From: Cylindrodendrum hubeiense
Lineage: Eukaryota; Ascomycota; Sordariomycetes; Hypocreales; Nectriaceae
NCBI GenBank assembly: GCA_014621425.1
Contig: JAANBB010000258.1
Coordinates: 1 to 57,007, forward strand
Length of the DNA: 57,007 bases
Reading direction: 5' to 3'
Shown here: piece after piece, positions 54,509 through 57,007 of the stretch
Position numbering within the stretch: position 1 is the stretch's first letter
Layout of the letters: the number at the start of each line of letters is the position of its first letter
Notes under the pieces: generated by a model
The model's input: the letters and a program-made list of their open reading frames with translations, nothing else
Databases searched by the model: none
Told to the model about the DNA's origin: nothing
Translations under genes and position numbers: made by a program

Positions 54509-57007
54509 TCACTCCTCTTCAGAAACATCAGACTCCATATCAAGTTCATAGAACTGTCCAATGTTCATCTGCCCAAACCCTGGCTGAGGTTGGTTGTTGC
54601 ATGTCTCTTCTAGGACTTGCTCAGACTGCTCAAACTCTTCGAATGCCCGCTCCATATCCAAGTCAAACTGAGTATCAAGCGCAAAGTCTTCGGCAGGGCG
54701 CTCATGGTTGACCTCAAACTGGTTGCTCTGGATGCTTTGATCGTGTTGCATCTCCTGCAATCCGGGTGCAGAGAGAAGCTGAGCAAGATGCTGCTCTGGC
54801 TGGTAGTGAGGCTCAGGGTCAGCCTGCTGCTGCTGTACCCGGTTTTGCTCTTGAGCACGCTGCTTCTTTTTGCGAGCTCGCTTCTCAGCGTTGCGAACCG
54901 CTGGGTCCCACTCGGCCCTGTCGGTTTCATTGATCTGAAAGTTGTTGCGGCTGATGGCGTCGTACTCCTTTTTAGCAATGGCACGGCAGTGTTCATCAAA
55001 CAGAAGGCCACTCTGGTCACTATAGTCACCAGCAAGCACAACTGCTTTAATGGCGGAGTAAGGGCAGTCGTTGGTGGGGTTGATGAAAGCACGGATAATG
55101 CTCAGAGGGAGGCCGATATCGAGACGGGTGAGTTCGTTGATGCGATGCTGGTTGGGGTCTTGCATCTGCTGAGTGTGGTCGGTCTCATCGGAGTCCTCTC
55201 CAAAGAGAGATGCCAAGTCATCATTGTTCTGGGAAACAGAAGCTTGAGCAATGTTGTGATCTTCGGGCTTGATTTGTTGCTGGGCCTGGGAGGCAGTCAA
55301 GTCAACGGTGTTCTCGGCAGTCTAGGCCTCGACGTCGATGACATTCTGGCCAGTTGTGCTGTTGGGTTCGTTCGAGAAGTAACCGTTAGCCATGTTGGTA
55401 TCGGGGGCAGCTCCACGGATTGGACCTGCAGATGACTCCCAAGGGCTCTTGAAAGTCTCGCGCGAGTTCGATGGGGATCCGTTAAGTGATACCATCTGAG
55501 TGGTAGCGAAAGCGAAAGCCGCCTGGGCAACCGCCTCGGTAACAGGGGTGGACTCAGTTGAGTTGAGCTGAGGAACGGGGAAGGCCAAGCTAGTTTCGGG
55601 ATGGAAGATGCGTCCAGTGTTGACTGCCATAGTAGGTTGATGGCCCATGTCAGCAACCTGAGTCGTTGGGAGGAAGCCTTGACCTTGGGATTGACCCGAC
55701 TCTGGTGGAGTCAGCAGAGCCATTTGACCCATGTCATTGTCAACGGGCGCGGTTGGGACCTCGTTACCCAAGAAGTCCAAGGGCACGACAGAGCCGAGGA
55801 AGTTGTCAAGGTTGGGCTGGGGCATGGGGAGACGAGGAGCGGCCTGGGCAGAGTTTTTCTTGCGCTGGACCGAAGGAGTCACTGAGGCATGAGCCTTGTT
55901 GTCAGTGTTGATGTAAGTGCTGTTGTTGGTGTTGATGGAGGTGCTGTTGTTACTGCTGGTTTCCTGGGTCGCATCCTTGGGCTTGGGCTGAGCTTTCTTC
56001 TTGGGGGCCCTCTTGGGGGCCTTGCCAACTGCGGGCACCTGGTTATCACCAGCAGGAGGTTGTTCCTGAGACTGCGCCTGATTCGGCCTTTGTCTTTCTC
56101 GGCTTCTTGGGAGCCGGAGCGGGTGTTGGTTCGGCATCATCATCTGCAGCTCGTTTACCCTTGGCATTAGTTGCCTTGGTATTGGTGGCCTTGGCAGGTG
56201 TTTTGACTTCATTAGAAGTCTTCTTGGGGTTCAACATCAGTGACTTTTGCCAGCCAGGGAGAAGGGTGGCTTGCTCCTTGGTCAGAGCCGTAATGATGGA
56301 TTTTGCGATGCTTGTGGGCTCCTTCATAGGATCAAAGTCAGCGTGGAGTTGGAGAGTGCTGCCAACCTTGGACGCAAAGTCGGCCATGGTCATGCCATTG
56401 GAAAGCTCCATCTTGCAATCGAAGAGGGACCCGTGCTGCTCAAAGTCTCCGACCATATGAGTGAGGATCGCACCTTGAGCCATTTTGACGCCTCGGATGA
56501 AGGCTCGACGCATCCCTTCCTCCCACACCTCACCCGCCTGGGCAGGCTGCTAGCCATTGGAGGTTGGTAGGGGCTTGTGAGGTTGGGTGCTGCTCTTCTG
56601 GGTAGCATCGGCCAGGGCAATTCCAGGCAAGTTGCTACCATCATCCGAGGTGCAGTTGGCCAGGACAGGAGCAGAGACACTGCGTCCCTTGTGAAGGGGA
56701 GCTTCCTGCTCCTGATCACCAAGATTCACCGATGTTTGGGGCCCGAAAGGGTGACCGGATGAAGTATCTGGAATAGAGGAGATAGGTTGCTCATCTTGAG
56801 GATGCTGCTGGGGTAGCTGAGGTCGCTGAGGCTGAGCCTTTCGGGCTCGGGTCTTGGGGACAACCAGAGGGGAGAGCTCGGCCTGCTGGGCTCGCTGAAC
56901 AGTCTCAGGAGTGACAACAGGTTGAAAGGTGATAGTGTTGGGGATGGTCTGAGGGGTGCGGGTGTGCACCTGAGCCTGCTGGATAGGTTGGGGGGCAGGC
57001 TGGGGGA
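54509..57007 (-). pseudogene. Q/P-rich gene of unknown family with two in-frame TAGs and a frame change; runs off the window
   Basis: Strongly coding-looking minus-strand DNA, 5' end outside the window. The first open block (57007-56553) is Gln/Pro/Thr-rich. TAG at 56550-56552 then interrupts it, and the same frame continues with VWEEGMRRAFIRGVKMAQ and a compact, folded-looking domain, then Lys/Ala/Pro-rich AT-hook-like KKPRKTK. Near 56080-56110 the coding character moves to the next frame (one base skipped), QAQSQEQPPAGDNQ onward. TAG at 55322-55324 interrupts again, and the same frame continues (TAENTVDLTASQAQQQ) through an acidic and basic domain to a normal TGA at 54509 after ESDVSEEE. 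No splice pair by eye removes these breaks cleanly. A decayed gene, sequence errors, or a recoded mRNA are possible. Family not recognised. Confidence 0.5.

Noticed and set aside
1..57007. tRNA, rRNA, CRISPR arrays, attachment sites or insertion sequences
   Set aside because: No B-box-like tRNA signature, no spaced repeat array and no transposase were seen; tandem repeats present are direct and unspaced.

Overview
The window comes from a filamentous ascomycete (Pezizomycotina), most likely a Sordariomycete. Genes carry short introns (about 47-120 nt) with GTAAGT- or GTATGT-type donors. The protein families are typical of these fungi: PtaB-type LIM-domain-binding adaptor, HbrB, SPX phosphate transporter, SidF and SidI. 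There are no bacterial operons, CRISPR arrays or recognisable tRNA/rRNA genes. Exon boundaries below were read by eye from splice consensus and frame continuity.

Layout: 1-4.5 kb holds two small proteins of unknown function. 4.5-7.2 kb is a Q-rich LIM-domain-binding co-regulator (PtaB-like, minus strand) with a long gene-free upstream region. 10.5-21 kb is a compact housekeeping block: HbrB/Bit61 TORC2 subunit (minus), GON7 of the KEOPS complex (plus), the HOPS subunit Vps39/Vam6 (minus), and an SPX-DASS low-affinity phosphate transporter (Pho87/Pho90 type, minus) that has an apparent one-base frameshift at its N-terminus.

23.8-41.6 kb looks like an iron/siderophore locus: a full-length ABC-B exporter (minus), divergent from an AIF/AMID-like flavoprotein (plus), a siderophore-type 14-TM MFS transporter (minus) divergent from SidF (plus), and SidI (minus) convergent with SidF. 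SidI (mevalonyl-CoA ligase) and SidF (anhydromevalonyl transferase) are successive parts of fusarinine/TAFC side-chain synthesis. Both end in peroxisomal PTS1-type tripeptides (SKL, PKL). Eight perfect copies of the SreA-type GATA element ATCWGATAA lie in 29.0-41.6 kb. I found none elsewhere in the window, which is strong internal evidence for one iron regulon. Five of the eight share the longer word CGGATCWGATAA.

41.6-47.9 kb is a decayed, AT-richer stretch. It contains relics of a nonribosomal peptide synthetase (adenylation-domain start on plus, condensation-domain piece on minus) and a relic of an SRPK-like protein kinase. 47.9-49.3 kb is an intact gene with a Gag1-like clamp domain. 49.3-54.5 kb shows no convincing gene and several small tandem repeats. 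The right edge (54.5-57.0 kb, minus) is a Q/P-rich gene of unknown family, interrupted by two in-frame TAG codons and one frame change. It is either a pseudogene or a candidate for stop-codon recoding such as A-to-I mRNA editing, which is known in Sordariomycetes.
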